Shown here: positions 45,368-54,755 of the stretch, piece after piece
How the letters are laid out: each line of letters begins with the position of its first letter
How positions within the stretch are numbered: position 1 is the first letter of the stretch
Assembly (NCBI RefSeq): GCF_016653315.1
Contig: NZ_NHSH01000065.1
Location: 62,001 to 126,000 of the forward strand
Direction: 5' to 3'
DNA length: 64,000 nucleotides
From: Halochromatium roseum
GTDB taxonomy: Bacteria > Pseudomonadota > Gammaproteobacteria > Chromatiales > Chromatiaceae
Position numbers and translations under genes: made by a program
The notes under the pieces: model-generated
Database searches by the model: none
Told to the model about the DNA's origin: nothing
The model's input: the letters and a program-made list of their open reading frames with translations, nothing else

Positions 45368-45493
45368 GACGATGGAACCGAAACCCTCAGCAAGCCGCCA
45401 TGGACTCACTTGCTGGCCGCGCAAGCGCAGCCGATTCAAGCCACTCAAGCTCTTCAGGCCAGTGCGCGCAGCCTCCAACATGAACCCCCCATC

Positions 45494-46351
45494 ATGACTC
45501 CGGTGATCAGATTGCATGAGCTGCGCTTTCGCTGGTGCGCGCAGGGACCGGATATCCTGGCGATCGATGCGCTCGAGGTCAGCGCTGGCGAACGCCTGTT
45601 CGTCGAAGGTCCGAGCGGCAGCGGCAAGAGCACCCTGCTCGGCCTCCTTGCCGGTGTCAACCTGCCGCAGCAGGGGCGCATCGAGGTGCTCCGCCAGCCA
45701 TTGGATCAGCTTAGCCCAGCGGTGCGCGACCGCTTCCGCGCCGACCATATCGGCTACATCTTCCAGCTGTTCAATCTGATCCCCTATCTCGGCATCATTG
45801 ATAATGTGACCTTGCCGGCGCGGTTCTCGCACCGCCGCCGCCAGCGAGCCCTGGCTCGCTCGCCGAGCCTGACCGCTGAAGCGCAGCGCCTACTCGCCCA
45901 TCTCGACCTCGACCAACCGGGCCTGCTACGACAGCCGGTCAGCGAGCTCAGCATCGGCCAGCAGCAGCGGGTGGCTGCGGCACGCGCGCTGCTCGGCTCG
46001 CCAGAGCTGTTGATCGCCGACGAGCCAACCTCATCACTCGACACCGATCGCCGCCGCGCCTTCATCGAGCTGCTGTTCGCTGAATGCGCAGAGATGGGAT
46101 CGACGCTGGTCTTCGTCAGCCATGACCCCAGTCTCGAAGGGCTGTTTGATCGAACCCTGCGGCTGCCCGAACTGAATCGGGCAGTCCATCACCAGTCAGC
46201 GCCGATGCAGCGCTCGGCGTCAGAGCCTGTCGTTGCGCCTGAGCTGACAGCACCATCGGCCGCCGCAACGGCGACGAGAGCAACGGCGGCAACAGTCGCA
46301 GCGCCAGGGATGCCAGCGGAACAGTCCGAACAGCAACCGCCAAGACCCTGA
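45494..46351 (+). CDS. ABC transporter ATP-binding protein (LolD/MacB type)
   Basis: A LolD-type ABC ATPase: VEGPSGSGKSTLLGLL (Walker A), YIFQLFNLIPYL (Q-loop region with the LNLIPxL hallmark of the MacB/LolD class), SELSIGQQQRVAAARAL (signature, S-I-G-Q instead of S-G-G-Q) and LLIADEPTSSLD (Walker B). The C-terminal ~60 residues are an Ala/Ser/Thr/Pro-rich tail. The altered signature SIGQ is worth noting, as the first Gly of SGGQ contacts ATP. With the downstream FtsX-like permease it makes an exporter of the mechanotransmission class. Its placement in a zinc operon is common in proteobacteria; its substrate is unknown. Confidence 0.9.
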   Translation: MTPVIRLHELRFRWCAQGPDILAIDALEVSAGERLFVEGPSGSGKSTLLGLLAGVNLPQQGRIEVLRQPLDQLSPAVRDRFRADHIGYIFQLFNLIPYLGIIDNVTLPARFSHRRRQRALARSPSLTAEAQRLLAHLDLDQPGLLRQPVSELSIGQQQRVAAARALLGSPELLIADEPTSSLDTDRRRAFIELLFAECAEMGSTLVFVSHDPSLEGLFDRTLRLPELNRAVHHQSAPMQRSASEPVVAPELTAPSAAATATRATAATVAAPGMPAEQSEQQPPRP

Positions 46352-46376
46352 TCAGGGCAACGCACCAGATCCGCCT

Positions 46377-47636
46377 ATGGCCATCCTCCGACTCGCGCTG
46401 CAAAGCCTGCTCAACCGCCGCTTCACCGCCCTGCTGACGCTGCTCTCGATCGCGCTCAGCGTCGCCCTGTTGCTCGGCGTCGAGCGCATCCGCACCGAGG
46501 CTCGCGCCAGCTTCGCCAATACCCTCTCCGGCACCGACCTCATCGTGGGCGCGCGCAGCGGACCCGTGCAACTGATGCTGTACGCGGTATTTCGGATCGG
46601 TAACGCCACCAACAATATCTCCTGGCAGAGCTATCAAGAGATCGCCGCAATGCCGCGCGTGGCCTGGACAGTGCCGATTTCACTCGGCGATTCGCATCGC
46701 GGCTTTCCGGTGTTGGGAACCAGCAGCGCCTATTTCGATCACTATCGCTACGGGCGCAATAAGCCGCTGGTGCTGGTCAAAGGCGAGCGCTTCGCTGATC
46801 TCTACGACGCCGTGCTCGGCGCCGAGGTCGCGACCCAGCTCGGCTACCGGCTCGGGGACGAGATCGTCATCGCCCACGGCGCCGGCGATGTGAGCTTTGC
46901 CCGGCATGAGGACAAGCCGTTTCGGGTCGTCGGCATCCTCGAGCGCACCGGCACACCGGTCGATCGTAGCGTCCATGTCAGCCTGGAGGCGATCGAGGCC
47001 ATCCATCTCGGCTGGGAGGGCGGCGCGCCGATGCGGGGACTGGAGATCGACGCCGAACGCGCGCGTCGCATGGACCTCACGCCAAAGGCGATTACCGCCG
47101 TGCTGGTCGGACTCGATTCACGCATCGCCACCTTTGCCCTGCAGCGCCGCATCAACGACTATCCGCAGGAGCCCTTACTTGCGGTGTTACCCGGCGTCGC
47201 ACTCTCTGAGCTCTGGTCGGTGATCGGGCTAGCCGAGCATGCGCTGCTGGTGGTTTCAGCCTTCGTCGTTTTGGTCGGTCTGATTGGTATGCTGACGGCC
47301 CTGCTGATTGGGCTCGAGGGCCGCCGACGCGAGCTGGCGATCCTTCGCTCGCTCGGGGCGCGACCGACGCAAGTTCTCGGGCTCATCATCGGCGAGGCCT
47401 TGCTGCTGACACTGCTCGGAATCCTGACCGGCGTCGTCCTATTGATCACGCTGTTCGCGCTCGGCCAGCCGCTGATCGAGGCTCGACTTGGGTTGCAGCT
47501 CGGTCTCGGCCTACCCAAGCTGCGGGAGTGGCTGCTACTAGCCGCAGTCGTTGCGACCGGCCTGCTGGTTGGGCTGATCCCTGGTTGGCGCGCTTACCGA
47601 ATCTCACTCAGCAACGGACTCGCAGTGCGACTCTGA
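46377..47636 (+). CDS. FtsX-like ABC permease (MacB/LolCE type)
   Basis: A 419-residue permease with an N-terminal helix (LTLLSIALSVALLLGVERI), a large periplasmic domain of about 230 residues and three C-terminal helices (for example VVSAFVVLVGLIGMLTALLIG, the ALLLTLLGILTGVVLLITLFALG and LLLAAVVATGLLVGLIPGW). The FtsX-type GLEGRRRELAILRSLGA coupling segment sits between helices. It pairs with the upstream LolD-like ATPase (25 bp gap) and with the lipoprotein downstream. Such transporters often act on envelope proteins rather than small ions. Confidence 0.9.
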   Translation: MAILRLALQSLLNRRFTALLTLLSIALSVALLLGVERIRTEARASFANTLSGTDLIVGARSGPVQLMLYAVFRIGNATNNISWQSYQEIAAMPRVAWTVPISLGDSHRGFPVLGTSSAYFDHYRYGRNKPLVLVKGERFADLYDAVLGAEVATQLGYRLGDEIVIAHGAGDVSFARHEDKPFRVVGILERTGTPVDRSVHVSLEAIEAIHLGWEGGAPMRGLEIDAERARRMDLTPKAITAVLVGLDSRIATFALQRRINDYPQEPLLAVLPGVALSELWSVIGLAEHALLVVSAFVVLVGLIGMLTALLIGLEGRRRELAILRSLGARPTQVLGLIIGEALLLTLLGILTGVVLLITLFALGQPLIEARLGLQLGLGLPKLREWLLLAAVVATGLLVGLIPGWRAYRISLSNGLAVRL

Positions 47637-47682
47637 GCTGTTTGCCCGACGCCCATTCGCTTTACCCGAGGAAGGCCCTGCT

Positions 47683-48507
47683 ATGATTCGCTCACTGTTT
47701 TCAAACCAACAGCTATCCTGGCATCCTGTCATGCACCCTGTCATGCACCCTGCCCAGCGCCCGGACCAACGCCTCGCCCAGCAAGGCCCAGCTGGCCTCC
47801 AAGCCCGATCCCAGAGCCAGCATCCAACAGCCCAGGCCTCGGCGATCACCCTCGCCACCGACACGGCAAGGGACGAGATCGCCCAACAGATGCCAACGTC
47901 AGGCGCCTGGCGCCGTTTGTCGCACTCAGCACGACTGACCAGTTGCCTGTTGCTCATCCTGCTTCCTCTGCTTCTGAGCAGCTGTGGCGACGATGACCGC
48001 AGCGAGGGTCTCAGCCAGGAGGAGTTGGCACTTGAAGCTCCCGATGGCAGCGCCGTCGAGATCTCCTGGGACGACCTCATCCCCGTTGATTGGCAGCCAG
48101 AGGCGCTGCTGGAGGAGTACGACATCGAGAACCTCGGTGACGAAGACCCGCGTGCTCAGGAACTGATGGACAAGCTCAAGGCCCTCTGGGCTGAGGCACC
48201 GGTGGTCGAGGCGCTGAATGATCGCCTGGTGCGCCTGCCCGGCTTCGTCGTGCCTTTGGAAAACGATGAAGACAGCATCAGCGAATTCCTGCTGGTGCCC
48301 TATTTCGGCGCCTGTATCCATGTTCCGCCGCCGCCCGCGAACCAGACCATCCTGGTGACCACAGCGGCGGATCAGCCTTATGTCGGCGCGCTCTTCGACA
48401 CCGTCTGGGTCGAAGGCCGTATGCAGGTCGAGCCCTTTAGTGACGAGCTTGGCGATGCCGGCTATCGCATCGAAGCGACCGAGGTCAGCCTCTACGAGGA
48501 GCTTTGA
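47683..48507 (+). CDS. DUF3299 lipoprotein of the zinc operon
   Basis: The core DUF3299 domain is in the second half: the NDRLVRLPGFVVPLE segment, SEFLLVPYFGACIHVPPPP (a conserved Cys-His pair) and QPYVGALFDTVWVEGRM. A lipoprotein signal with the LLLSSC lipobox is at residues about 88-101. The start at 47683 has a good SD (GAGGAAGG), but this puts an extra 70-residue, His/Gln-rich N-terminus before the signal, which is odd for a lipoprotein. A start at 47890 puts the lipobox Cys at residue 32. The family is usually found with zinc-responsive FtsX-like ABC genes, as here. Confidence 0.85.
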   Translation: MIRSLFSNQQLSWHPVMHPVMHPAQRPDQRLAQQGPAGLQARSQSQHPTAQASAITLATDTARDEIAQQMPTSGAWRRLSHSARLTSCLLLILLPLLLSSCGDDDRSEGLSQEELALEAPDGSAVEISWDDLIPVDWQPEALLEEYDIENLGDEDPRAQELMDKLKALWAEAPVVEALNDRLVRLPGFVVPLENDEDSISEFLLVPYFGACIHVPPPPANQTILVTTAADQPYVGALFDTVWVEGRMQVEPFSDELGDAGYRIEATEVSLYEEL

Positions 48508-48511
48508 TCGG

Positions 48512-49669
48512 ATGAAGCAGAGCAGGCGCTTCGCTCAGGCCCAGGCTTGGGCCGAGGCCGAAGCACCCACCATCTGGCTGCTTGGCAAGACCCAAGCCGG
48601 TAAGACCAGCATCGTCGCCGAAATCGTCGGCCGGGCGCATGAGCAGATCGGCAACGGCTTCGTGCCGATGACCAAGGAGCTGCGCCTGTACGCCTTCCCC
48701 GAGGACCGCCCGGTGCTGCGCTTTCTCGATACCCGCGGCCTGAGTGATGTCGCGGATGATGATCCGGCGGCCGATCTTCAACACGCAAGTACCCAAGCGC
48801 AAGTGATCATGGTGGTGGCGCGGGTCGACGACTTGGCGCTGGAAGACGTGCTCGCGGTCCTTGAGCCGCTGTGTGCCGAGCATCCCGACTGGCCGGTGCT
48901 GATCGCGCAAACCTGCCTGCATCATGGCTATCGCCGCCACGACCACCACCTGCTGCCTTACCCCTTCAGCGGCGACGACAGCGATTGGGCGCTGCCCGGT
49001 CTGCCCGATGAACTCCGTCAATCCATGCTGGCGCAACGGCAACTGTTCGCTGGTCTACCCGGCCATCATCCACCGCTGTTCGTGCCACTGGATTTCACGC
49101 GACCGGAACAGGCGTTACCTCCCAGCGACTATGGTGCCCAGCGCCTGTGGAAGGTGCTGGAGCAGGTCTTACCAGAGACGGTGATGCGCCTGCGCGCGAC
49201 CGTCAGCCTCTCACAAGCCGAGCAGGTACGCACCAAGGTGATGCTGCCTTGGACGATGGCGGCGGTGGCAGCCAACTCGGTGCCGGTGCCGATCATCGGC
49301 GGCTTGGGCTCGGCTAGTCTGCAAGCCACCATGGTCAATCAGATCGCCCGCCGCTACGGGCAGCCGGCAACGCGCGATCAATGGAGCGAGCTGGTCGCCG
49401 CGCTGGGCACCGGCTTTGTACTCGGTTTCGGCGGCCGTTGGCTTACCCAGCAGGTTCTAAAGCTCGGGCTGGGCTGGGGCACTGCGGTCGTCGCTGCCTG
49501 GACCTTCGCCATCACCTGGGCGATCGGCGAGGCGGCTCTGTATTACTTCGGCGAACGTGCGGCAGGGCGCGAACCGGATCATGAGGTGTTACGCGAGCGT
49601 TACCAGCAGGCCTTGCGGGATGCGCGTCAGCGTTACGAAGCGCGCAAAGACCAGGAGCGAAGGCGTTGA
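48512..49669 (+). CDS. GTPase with C-terminal DUF697-like membrane domain
   Basis: A 385-residue P-loop GTPase. G1 is GKTQAGKT (residues 25-32), followed by TKELRLY (G2 region) and FLDTRGLSD (G3, D73-G76). The G4 motif NKxD is not evident (the corresponding place reads IAQTCLHHGY), so guanine recognition may be unusual. The C-terminal half has glycine-rich hydrophobic segments (TMAAVAANSVPVPIIGGLGSA, LGTGFVLGFGGRWLTQQ and AAWTFAITWAIGEAALYYF), like DUF697 proteins. It starts 4 bp after the DUF3299 stop, so it may belong to the zinc operon by readthrough. The start has a weak SD. Confidence 0.85.
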   Translation: MKQSRRFAQAQAWAEAEAPTIWLLGKTQAGKTSIVAEIVGRAHEQIGNGFVPMTKELRLYAFPEDRPVLRFLDTRGLSDVADDDPAADLQHASTQAQVIMVVARVDDLALEDVLAVLEPLCAEHPDWPVLIAQTCLHHGYRRHDHHLLPYPFSGDDSDWALPGLPDELRQSMLAQRQLFAGLPGHHPPLFVPLDFTRPEQALPPSDYGAQRLWKVLEQVLPETVMRLRATVSLSQAEQVRTKVMLPWTMAAVAANSVPVPIIGGLGSASLQATMVNQIARRYGQPATRDQWSELVAALGTGFVLGFGGRWLTQQVLKLGLGWGTAVVAAWTFAITWAIGEAALYYFGERAAGREPDHEVLRERYQQALRDARQRYEARKDQERRR

Positions 49670-51432
49670 AGAACCCGTTGAACCGGTTAAAACAGGCGGC
49701 CCAGCGTCTTCGTCCCTATTGGCGCGAACTCTTGGTGATCGTTCTGGTGCCGGCGCCCTTCGTGCTGATGCTGCCGCTGGGGCTGGCGTTTCTCTGGCAG
49801 CAGGGCTGGTTCTGGTATTGGCCGATCAGCCTCGTGACGCTGAGCTTGATCCCGCTGGTCTTGGTGCGGCATGGCTGGGGAGCACACGCACCTCAAAGAC
49901 AGGCGCATGAGATCAAGGTCGCGCCCGCCGATCCGCATGCCGCGCCGGGCGAGCAACAGGCGCGCATGGCACTCGAGCGGATTGTTGCCGAAGCCACGGC
50001 AGAGGATCTGCAAACAGCGGAGACGATTCGCGATCTGCTGTTGCGCACCGTCAACGCCGTTGCCATCGCCTATACACCGGAAGGCGCGCAAGCACTGCAA
50101 CAGGCCAGAGAACACGCCGAAAAGCAGGCCCGTAAACAAGCGAGCGAGCCGACAGACGACGCCGACTCGGCGGGCGAGCCAACGAGCGATAAGGCGAGTG
50201 ACGCGGCGAGTGACGCGGCGAGCGACGCGGCGAGCGACACGAAGAGTGACACGAAGAGTGACACGACGGACCACCGAGCGGACGACAGGACGGGTGACCC
50301 GGGGGGCGAACAACTCGCCCTGGGGCTCTCGAAAGCCGCGCTGCGGTTCACGCTCGCTGAAGTGTTGCTGATGAATGAGGAGCTTGCGCGCACGTTACGC
50401 GAGACCTTGATCCGAAATTTCCCGGTGATGCGCCATCTCAAGGTCGATTTGATCCTGGAGGTCTATCAAACCGGCAACAGTACCCTGCCGCCGTTGATGG
50501 GACTAGCGCGGGCGTTACGTTGGGTCAATCCGCTCTCGGCCATCCTCTACGAGATGCGGGGGCTGGCCGTCTCCAAGGCCGTGAACGTACTCGGCACGGC
50601 GGCCAAGGCGCGGGTGGCAGCGATTCTCGCGCGCGAGGTCGGCGAGGTGTTCATCCGTCTCTATGCCGGCCATTACCGACGCCGCGCCGATGAGCTGCTC
50701 ACGACCACGCCGCAAGCAAAGTCGCCACAAGCACCCGCGCCCTTGACCATTGTGCTGGCCGGCCAACGCAATGTTGGCAAATCCAGCCTGCTGAACGCAC
50801 TGCTGGGTATCGCCCAGGTGCCGATTGGTTTGACGCGGCCTTCGCAGACCTTTGCCCACTATCATCTCGAACAGCCCGGCGTCGGCGATCTGGTGCTAGT
50901 AGACAGCCCGGGCTTAGAGCATCTGCCGCGCGAGTCCTGGCTGAAACAGGTCAGCGAGAGCGATCTGATCCTCTGGGTGACATCGGCCAACCGTGCCGAT
51001 CGTGCCGCCGATCAGCGCGGACTGGCGGCCTTACGCGCACTGACCAGCACTGATCCGCGCCTGAGCGCCATCCCGCTGGTGCTGGTCGCGACCCAGGCCG
51101 ATCGGCTCGACCCACCGCTGGAGTGGTCTCCACCCTATGATCCAACGACGGGGGTGCGACCGAAGGAGACCAACATGCGTGCGGCGCTAGAAGCTGCCAC
51201 GCAAGCCCTGACGATCCCCAGTGCGCGAAGCGTGATCGTTGCCGTCCCACCAGACGAACCGCCGTGGAATCTGGATGGCTTATGGACGACTATCGCCGCA
51301 GCCTTGCCCGCCGCTCGACAAAAACAGCTCGAGCGTGGTCTGAGCGAGGAAGGCTGGTTCAAGTGGGTTGTTGATGGTGTTCGCACCGTGCCGGCGGCTC
51401 TGCGCCAGATAGGCGCATTGATCAAGCGTTGA
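49666..51432 (+). CDS. Membrane-anchored dynamin/Era-like GTPase
   Basis: The gene starts with TTG inside the last codons of the previous GTPase (TTGA overlap), so the two are coupled. The N-terminus has two transmembrane helices (ELLVIVLVPAPFVLMLPLGLAF and the WPISLVTLSLIPLVLVRHG one). A charged linker has an Asp/Ser/Ala repeat coded by 12-bp units (about 50190-50270). The GTPase domain has G1 GQRNVGKS (366-373), G3 DSPG (413) and G4-like TQAD (476). Between linker and GTPase lies a helical region with LRWVNPLSAILYEMRGL. These paired GTPases may remodel or tether the inner membrane; this is inference. Confidence 0.85.
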   Translation: MKNPLNRLKQAAQRLRPYWRELLVIVLVPAPFVLMLPLGLAFLWQQGWFWYWPISLVTLSLIPLVLVRHGWGAHAPQRQAHEIKVAPADPHAAPGEQQARMALERIVAEATAEDLQTAETIRDLLLRTVNAVAIAYTPEGAQALQQAREHAEKQARKQASEPTDDADSAGEPTSDKASDAASDAASDAASDTKSDTKSDTTDHRADDRTGDPGGEQLALGLSKAALRFTLAEVLLMNEELARTLRETLIRNFPVMRHLKVDLILEVYQTGNSTLPPLMGLARALRWVNPLSAILYEMRGLAVSKAVNVLGTAAKARVAAILAREVGEVFIRLYAGHYRRRADELLTTTPQAKSPQAPAPLTIVLAGQRNVGKSSLLNALLGIAQVPIGLTRPSQTFAHYHLEQPGVGDLVLVDSPGLEHLPRESWLKQVSESDLILWVTSANRADRAADQRGLAALRALTSTDPRLSAIPLVLVATQADRLDPPLEWSPPYDPTTGVRPKETNMRAALEAATQALTIPSARSVIVAVPPDEPPWNLDGLWTTIAAALPAARQKQLERGLSEEGWFKWVVDGVRTVPAALRQIGALIKR

Positions 51433-51495
51433 TAGGACTTGCCTTGCATCGTCGATACAGTTGCTTAAGCCGTAGGGACATTTCATGCGTTCCGA

Positions 51496-51545
51496 CCCGA
51501 TCGCTATACCCGATCGCTATACCCGATCGCTATACTCGATCGCGG
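51496..51545. repeat. Short tandem repeats in an intergenic gap
   Basis: The 13-mer CCCGATCGCTATA occurs three times in tandem from 51496, with a fourth partial copy CTCGATCG. Each copy contains the palindrome CGATCG. It lies between the second GTPase and nudB. Confidence 0.9.
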
Positions 51546-51580
51546 TGCTGGATCGGGGCTCTGCATCTTCGTTTCGTTGT

Positions 51581-52057
51581 CTAGGCCGCGTTGAAGGCCA
51601 TGGGTTCGCGCTGGCATAGCATCGCTAATAGCCGCATCGCCTCACGATTGGTCCAGGAGCCCGCCAGCTCGAGGGCCTTTTCCAGCGGCAGCCAGAGCAC
51701 CTCGCTGTGTTCTGCTGGGTTGATGCGGATGTGCCGGCGATACGGCAGCCGTAGCGCGTACCAGTGCTCGCGATTGAAGCAGATGCCTTGTGCATAGCGC
51801 TGGCGCCAGGGTTGGATGATCGGGAACAGGCGCGATTGGCGCAGATTGATCAGACCGGAGGCGCCGAGCAGCCCGGTCTCCTCCTTCAGCTCGCGCAGCG
51901 CGGCATTGCGCGGCGACTCACCCGGCATCAGGCTGCCGGTTACCGACTGCCAAAACCCGCTCGGCTTGACGCGATTGAGCAGCATGAACTCGCCGGCGGT
52001 GTTAAACACTACCACCAGGACTGAGATCGGACGTTTCAAGGTCTCTTTTGCGCTCAT
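51581..52057 (-). CDS. nudB: Dihydroneopterin triphosphate diphosphatase
   Basis: A 158-residue Nudix hydrolase. The Nudix box is GSLMPGESPRNAALRELKEETG. NudB removes pyrophosphate from dihydroneopterin triphosphate in the second step of folate synthesis; the family opening KRPISVLVVVFNTAGEFMLLNR and the later HRIRINPAEHSEVLWLPLEKALE fit. It lies downstream of aspS on the same strand, a frequent arrangement in gammaproteobacteria. Confidence 0.9.
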   Translation of the reverse strand: MSAKETLKRPISVLVVVFNTAGEFMLLNRVKPSGFWQSVTGSLMPGESPRNAALRELKEETGLLGASGLINLRQSRLFPIIQPWRQRYAQGICFNREHWYALRLPYRRHIRINPAEHSEVLWLPLEKALELAGSWTNREAMRLLAMLCQREPMAFNAA

Positions 52058-52304
52058 GGCCGGTTGCTCTCACACCGTTGGAAGGCTGCCAATTTGGGCG
52101 ATTGCCACACAGATCCTCCCGCCTTCTCTCCCTATGCACCGGGGTCGATCTGTGGCGCAGATCCATGCAGTCTCGCTGAATCGATTGGAGATCCTAGGGG
52201 TCTCCCCTTGGCCGCGGCTCATCGGCCTTCAACAAGACCGATCGAGCGCTTTCACCGGCAACGCGATCTGGTTGACTGCGCAAGCAGCGTACCCAGATCG
52301 AGCC

Positions 52305-54083
52305 TCAAGCCCGCAGCTTGATCCGCAGCGCAAGCTCCTTCAGCTGCGCCTCGTCCACCGCCGAAGGTGCATCGGTGAGCAGACAGGAGGCGGTCTGCGT
52401 CTTCGGGAAGGCCATCACATCGCGGATCGAGTGGCTGGCGGTCATCAGCATCACCAGCCGATCGAGCCCGAAGGCGATCCCACCATGCGGCGGGCAGCCG
52501 TACTTGAGCGCGTTGAGCAGGAAGCCAAAGCGGTCGTTGGCGTCCTCATCGCTGATCTTCAGCAGCCGGAAGATGCTGCGCTGCACATCCTCACGATGGA
52601 TACGGATCGAGCCGCCGCCGAGTTCGGTGCCATTCAGGACCAGGTCATAGGCGCGCGACAGGCAGGCGCCCGGATCGGTCTCGAGGCTGTCGAGCTGGTC
52701 TTCCTTCGGCGCCGTGAACGGATGATGCAGCGCGGTCCAGCGACCGGTGTGCGGCTCCTTCTCGAACATTGGGAAGTCGACCACCCAGAGCGGCTGCCAG
52801 CTACCTTCGAGCAGACCACGGTCGTGCCCGAGCTTGACCCGCAGTGCACCGAGCGCCTCGTTGACCACCGTCGCCTTATCGGCACCGAAGAACACCAGAT
52901 CGCCGTCTTCAGCGCCGGTGCGCGCCATGATGCCATCGACCGCACTATCGGGCAGGAACTTGAGGATCGGCGATTGCAGCCCCTCGCGGCCCTTGCTGGA
53001 CCAGTCATTGACCTTGATGTAGGCCAGCCCCTTGGCGCCATAGATACTGACGAACTTGGTGTAGTCGTCGATCTCTTTGCGCGTCAGCTCGCTGCCCTTG
53101 GGGAGTCGCAGCGCTGCAACGCGGCCCTCGGGATCAGCCGCTGGGCCAGCAAACACCTTGAATTCAACCTCGCCCATCAGATCGGCGACATCAACCAGCT
53201 CGAGCGGCACGCGCAAGTCGGGCCGGTCGGAGCCATAGCGACGCATCGCCTCGGCATAGGTCATGCGCGGGAAGGGGTCAGGCAGATCGACCTCAAGCAC
53301 GCTTTTGAACAGCTCGCGCACCATCTGCTCCATCAGCGCCGTGAGCTGAGCCTCATCCATGAACGACATCTCGATGTCGAGCTGGGTGAACTCGGGCTGA
53401 CGATCGGCGCGCAGATCCTCATCACGGAAGCAGCGCGCGATCTGATAGTAGCGATCCAGCCCGGACATCATCAGCAGCTGCTTGAACAGCTGCGGCGACT
53501 GCGGCAGCGCATAGAACTCGCCCGGGTGCACCCGGCTCGGTACCAGATAATCGCGCGCGCCCTCGGGGGTCGACTTGGTCAGGATCGGTGTCTCGATGTC
53601 GAGAAAACCCTGGGCATCGAGGAAGTTGCGCAGGGTCTGGGTGATGCGGCTGCGCAGGCGCAGGCGTTCTTGCATCTCCGGGCGGCGTAGATCGATGTAG
53701 CGATAGCGCAGCCGGACCTCCTCAGAGGCCTCGGCGCCATGCTCGTCGAGCTGGAACGGGGGCGTTTCGGCGGCGTTCAGCACCTGCAGTGAGAGACCCA
53801 GCACCTCGACCTCGCCGGTGGCAAGCTCTGTGTTCTCGGTGCCCTCGGGGCGGCGGCGCACGCGGCCAGTCACGGCCAGCACGAACTCGCTGCGCACCTG
53901 TTCGGCGAGCGCAAAGATCTCGGCGCGGTCCGGATCGAACACGACCTGGACCAGGCCGCTGCGGTCACGCAGATCGACAAAGATGACGCCGCCGTGATCA
54001 CGCCGACGATGAACCCAGCCGCAGAGGCTCACCTCGTGGTCGATGAGGCCGCTCTCAAGCTCACCGCAATAATGACTGCGCAT
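52305..54083 (-). CDS. aspS: Aspartyl-tRNA synthetase
   Basis: A class II synthetase, 592 residues, of the bacterial type with a GAD insertion domain. The N-terminal anticodon-binding OB fold begins [11 protein letters not shown] and has the [18 protein letters not shown] segment; motif 2 is [20 protein letters not shown] and motif 3 is [33 protein letters not shown] and the [15 protein letters not shown] tail are family-typical. It charges tRNA-Asp. The start at 54083 is chosen because it matches homologues; a TTG at 54092 adds three residues. Next upstream on the strand is the FmdB-type gene. Confidence 0.97.
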   Translation of the reverse strand: MRSHYCGELESGLIDHEVSLCGWVHRRRDHGGVIFVDLRDRSGLVQVVFDPDRAEIFALAEQVRSEFVLAVTGRVRRRPEGTENTELATGEVEVLGLSLQVLNAAETPPFQLDEHGAEASEEVRLRYRYIDLRRPEMQERLRLRSRITQTLRNFLDAQGFLDIETPILTKSTPEGARDYLVPSRVHPGEFYALPQSPQLFKQLLMMSGLDRYYQIARCFRDEDLRADRQPEFTQLDIEMSFMDEAQLTALMEQMVRELFKSVLEVDLPDPFPRMTYAEAMRRYGSDRPDLRVPLELVDVADLMGEVEFKVFAGPAADPEGRVAALRLPKGSELTRKEIDDYTKFVSIYGAKGLAYIKVNDWSSKGREGLQSPILKFLPDSAVDGIMARTGAEDGDLVFFGADKATVVNEALGALRVKLGHDRGLLEGSWQPLWVVDFPMFEKEPHTGRWTALHHPFTAPKEDQLDSLETDPGACLSRAYDLVLNGTELGGGSIRIHREDVQRSIFRLLKISDEDANDRFGFLLNALKYGCPPHGGIAFGLDRLVMLMTASHSIRDVMAFPKTQTASCLLTDAPSAVDEAQLKELALRIKLRA

Positions 54084-54274
54084 GCCGTTCAATCCCCGTT
54101 AACTGCCTGCCAGCCGGTGAGCCCAGCCAGCGGAATGCGGGCGGTGAACACCGCCGGAAAAAACAGAACAAGATAACGGCACCTGAACCCCTACGCAAGC
54201 AAGGGTTCAGGCGCGCCACTAGGCGGCCGTCATGATTCGGTTTTTAGACGGCTTATCAGGATGCAGACGGCTTA

Positions 54275-54637
54275 TTAGGCTCCGGCCGCGGCCGCTTTCG
54301 GCTTCGGCGATTCCTTTGCGACGGGCTTAGCTGCCGGTGTGTCAGACGGAGCCTTGGGTTTCGCATCTGCGGCCGGTTTCTCTTTGGGCTTGTCAGCCGC
54401 GGATTTATCCTTGCTCGGCTCCGCATCCTGGTGCAGATTCTTGCGTTTATCTTTGTCGTTCTTGAAGTCGGTCTCGTACCAACCACTGCCTTTGAGCCGG
54501 AAGGCGGCGGCGGTGATCTGTTTGGCCAAGGCCGAGGCGCCACAAGCCGGGCAATCGGTCAACGGAGGATCACTGATCTTCTGCAATGCATCCATCTCGT
54601 GGCCGCATTCTTCGCAGCGATAGGCGTAGATAGGCAT
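54275..54637 (-). CDS. FmdB-family zinc ribbon protein
   Basis: A 120-residue protein. The N-terminal 40 residues are a zinc ribbon of the FmdB type: MPIYAYRCEECGHEMDALQK, then a CPACGASAL pair. The motif GSGWYETDF follows the ribbon. The C-terminal ~65 residues are a low-complexity Lys/Ala/Pro/Asp tail. FmdB-type proteins are thought to have regulatory or RNA-related roles, but the function is uncertain. It commonly sits upstream of aspS, as here. The start at 54637 matches the motif; the longer ORF adds five residues. Confidence 0.9.
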   Translation of the reverse strand: MPIYAYRCEECGHEMDALQKISDPPLTDCPACGASALAKQITAAAFRLKGSGWYETDFKNDKDKRKNLHQDAEPSKDKSAADKPKEKPAADAKPKAPSDTPAAKPVAKESPKPKAAAAGA

Positions 54638-54755
54638 GTTCTCACTCACCAAGCAACAGGGGTTTAACCGCGCAAGTATGGGGTTTTGGGGCCGATTTTC
54701 AAAGCCTGATGATGGCTCGGGCAGCGTTCAGCCTGAAGACAGGCCGAAGCGGCTC

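Noticed and set aside
51816-53690. A 624-residue open frame on the plus strand opposite aspS and nudB
   Set aside because: It is the reverse complement shadow of two well-supported genes on a GC-rich strand; its translation is Arg/Gln/His-rich with no domain pattern.
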